A stretch of 64,000 nt of DNA, taken from Sulfitobacter marinus. Lineage in GTDB: Bacteria > Pseudomonadota > Alphaproteobacteria > Rhodobacterales > Rhodobacteraceae. The notes under the pieces are model-generated. The model was given only the letters and a program-made list of their open reading frames with translations. It was not told the origin of the DNA and did not search any database. The DNA lies in the NCBI RefSeq assembly GCF_900116285.1, contig NZ_FPAJ01000004.1:372001-436000 (forward strand), in the 5' to 3' direction. This document shows, piece after piece, positions 63,481 through 64,000 of the stretch (within the stretch, counting starts at the first letter, position 1; each line of letters opens with the position of its first letter). Position numbers and translations under genes: made by a program.

Positions 63481-64000
63481 ATGACACAGTCCAGACGTAC
63501 ATTTCTAACCACTTCTGCCGCCACCGTTGGTGTGATTACCATGCTGCCCTATGCCGCGCAGGCCGCCGCCCATGGCGGCAACACCTTTCCGACTCAGGGT
63601 GGCGATATCACAGTGCACCCGGTCGATCACGCGTCCTTTGTGATGGAGACGCCGATTGGCGTGATCTATAATGATCCGGTAGGCGACGCCGCAAACTATG
63701 CCGATTTTGCGACCCCCGATCTGGTTTTGATCACCCATGAACACGGGGACCATTACAACGCAGATACGCTTGCCGCTGTGGTGGGTGAAAACACACAGAT
63801 CATCACGAATCCCGCCGTTTACGAGATGTTGCCCGAGGCGTTGAAAGCCAAGGCAAGCATGGTCGCCAATGGCGAAGCCGCGATGTTCAAGGAGCTGAGC
63901 ATCGAGGCGATTCCGGCCTATAACACCACGCCAGAGCGCATGAAGTTCCACCCGATGGGGCGCGACAACGGCTATATCCTGAACCTGCCAGACTTCAGGG
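63481..64000 (+). CDS. Tat-exported metallo-beta-lactamase-fold hydrolase, C-terminus cut by window end
   Basis: Starts at ATG 63481 after a strong AGGAGG. The signal peptide TQSRRTFLTTSAATVGVITM has a twin-arginine motif (SRRTFL), so export is folded. The mature part has the MBL motif LVLITHEHGDHYNADTLAAV (HxHxDH) near residue 98. The visible 173 residues resemble UlaG/YfiQ-type MBL proteins annotated as L-ascorbate-6-phosphate lactonase-like, but the Tat signal points to a periplasmic substrate. The rest lies beyond the window. Confidence 0.87.
   Translation, partial: MTQSRRTFLTTSAATVGVITMLPYAAQAAAHGGNTFPTQGGDITVHPVDHASFVMETPIGVIYNDPVGDAANYADFATPDLVLITHEHGDHYNADTLAAVVGENTQIITNPAVYEMLPEALKAKASMVANGEAAMFKELSIEAIPAYNTTPERMKFHPMGRDNGYILNLPDFR

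Noticed and set aside
1-64000. CRISPR arrays and rRNA genes
   Set aside because: I saw no regularly spaced direct repeats with unique spacers and no 16S/23S/5S-like sequence.

Overview
The window looks like a chromosomal segment of a marine alphaproteobacterium of the Roseobacter group (Rhodobacterales). The reasons are the gene orders murA-DUF2948-hisD-UPF0262-phosphatase and urtABCDE, the TorF-type porin, the FnrL-type operators and the general protein style. I cannot name the species from the sequence alone.

Region 1 (1-17.5 kb) reads as a low-oxygen response block. A leftward polyhydroxyalkanoate operon (phaC, fabI, phaB, a decayed small gene and a MaoC-Pta fusion cut by the window start) is transcribed away from a rightward HlyD / RbbA-like ABC / permease operon. 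Next come glutamate decarboxylase translationally overlapped with an AspT-type exchanger, an acyltransferase, a transmembrane-only ABC protein and a TorF porin. Four TTGAY-N4-RTCAA palindromes (FNR/FnrL type) sit in three of the promoter gaps, so the block is probably one FnrL regulon joining carbon storage, proton-consuming decarboxylation and envelope remodelling.

Region 2 (17.5-32.9 kb) is an AT-richer accessory island ending at a tRNA-Phe gene. It holds an IS110-family transposase; a two-gene minus-strand unit of a nucleotidyltransferase and a pentapeptide-repeat K+-channel-like protein; a divergent reverse transcriptase with a YIDD catalytic box; XRE and MbcA-like regulators; a tRNA-like gene with a long variable arm; nested IS3-family wrecks; and a recombination cassette of three tyrosine recombinases with two small HTH proteins. 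The nucleotidyltransferase / channel / RT trio is the best candidate here for an undescribed, possibly defensive, system.

Region 3 (33-45.5 kb) returns to core-like sequence: a crotonase, then the urea ABC transporter urtABCDE with a GNAT gene embedded between urtB and urtC. A convergent four-gene operon follows (DUF3726, an unknown 559-aa protein, an M19-type dipeptidase homologue and an Ldh-family oxidoreductase), with a 15-bp palindrome upstream.

Region 4 (45.6-64 kb) contains tRNA-Thr, a small basic protein, murA, DUF2948, hisD, UPF0262 and a low-molecular-weight phosphatase. Next are a lipoprotein and a porin on the minus strand, lepA, a REP palindrome with its RAYT transposase, and a tightly overlapped six-gene glycan operon (deacetylase, four glycosyltransferases, histidine phosphatase). 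An MscS-type channel and the start of a Tat-exported metallo-beta-lactamase-fold protein close the window.
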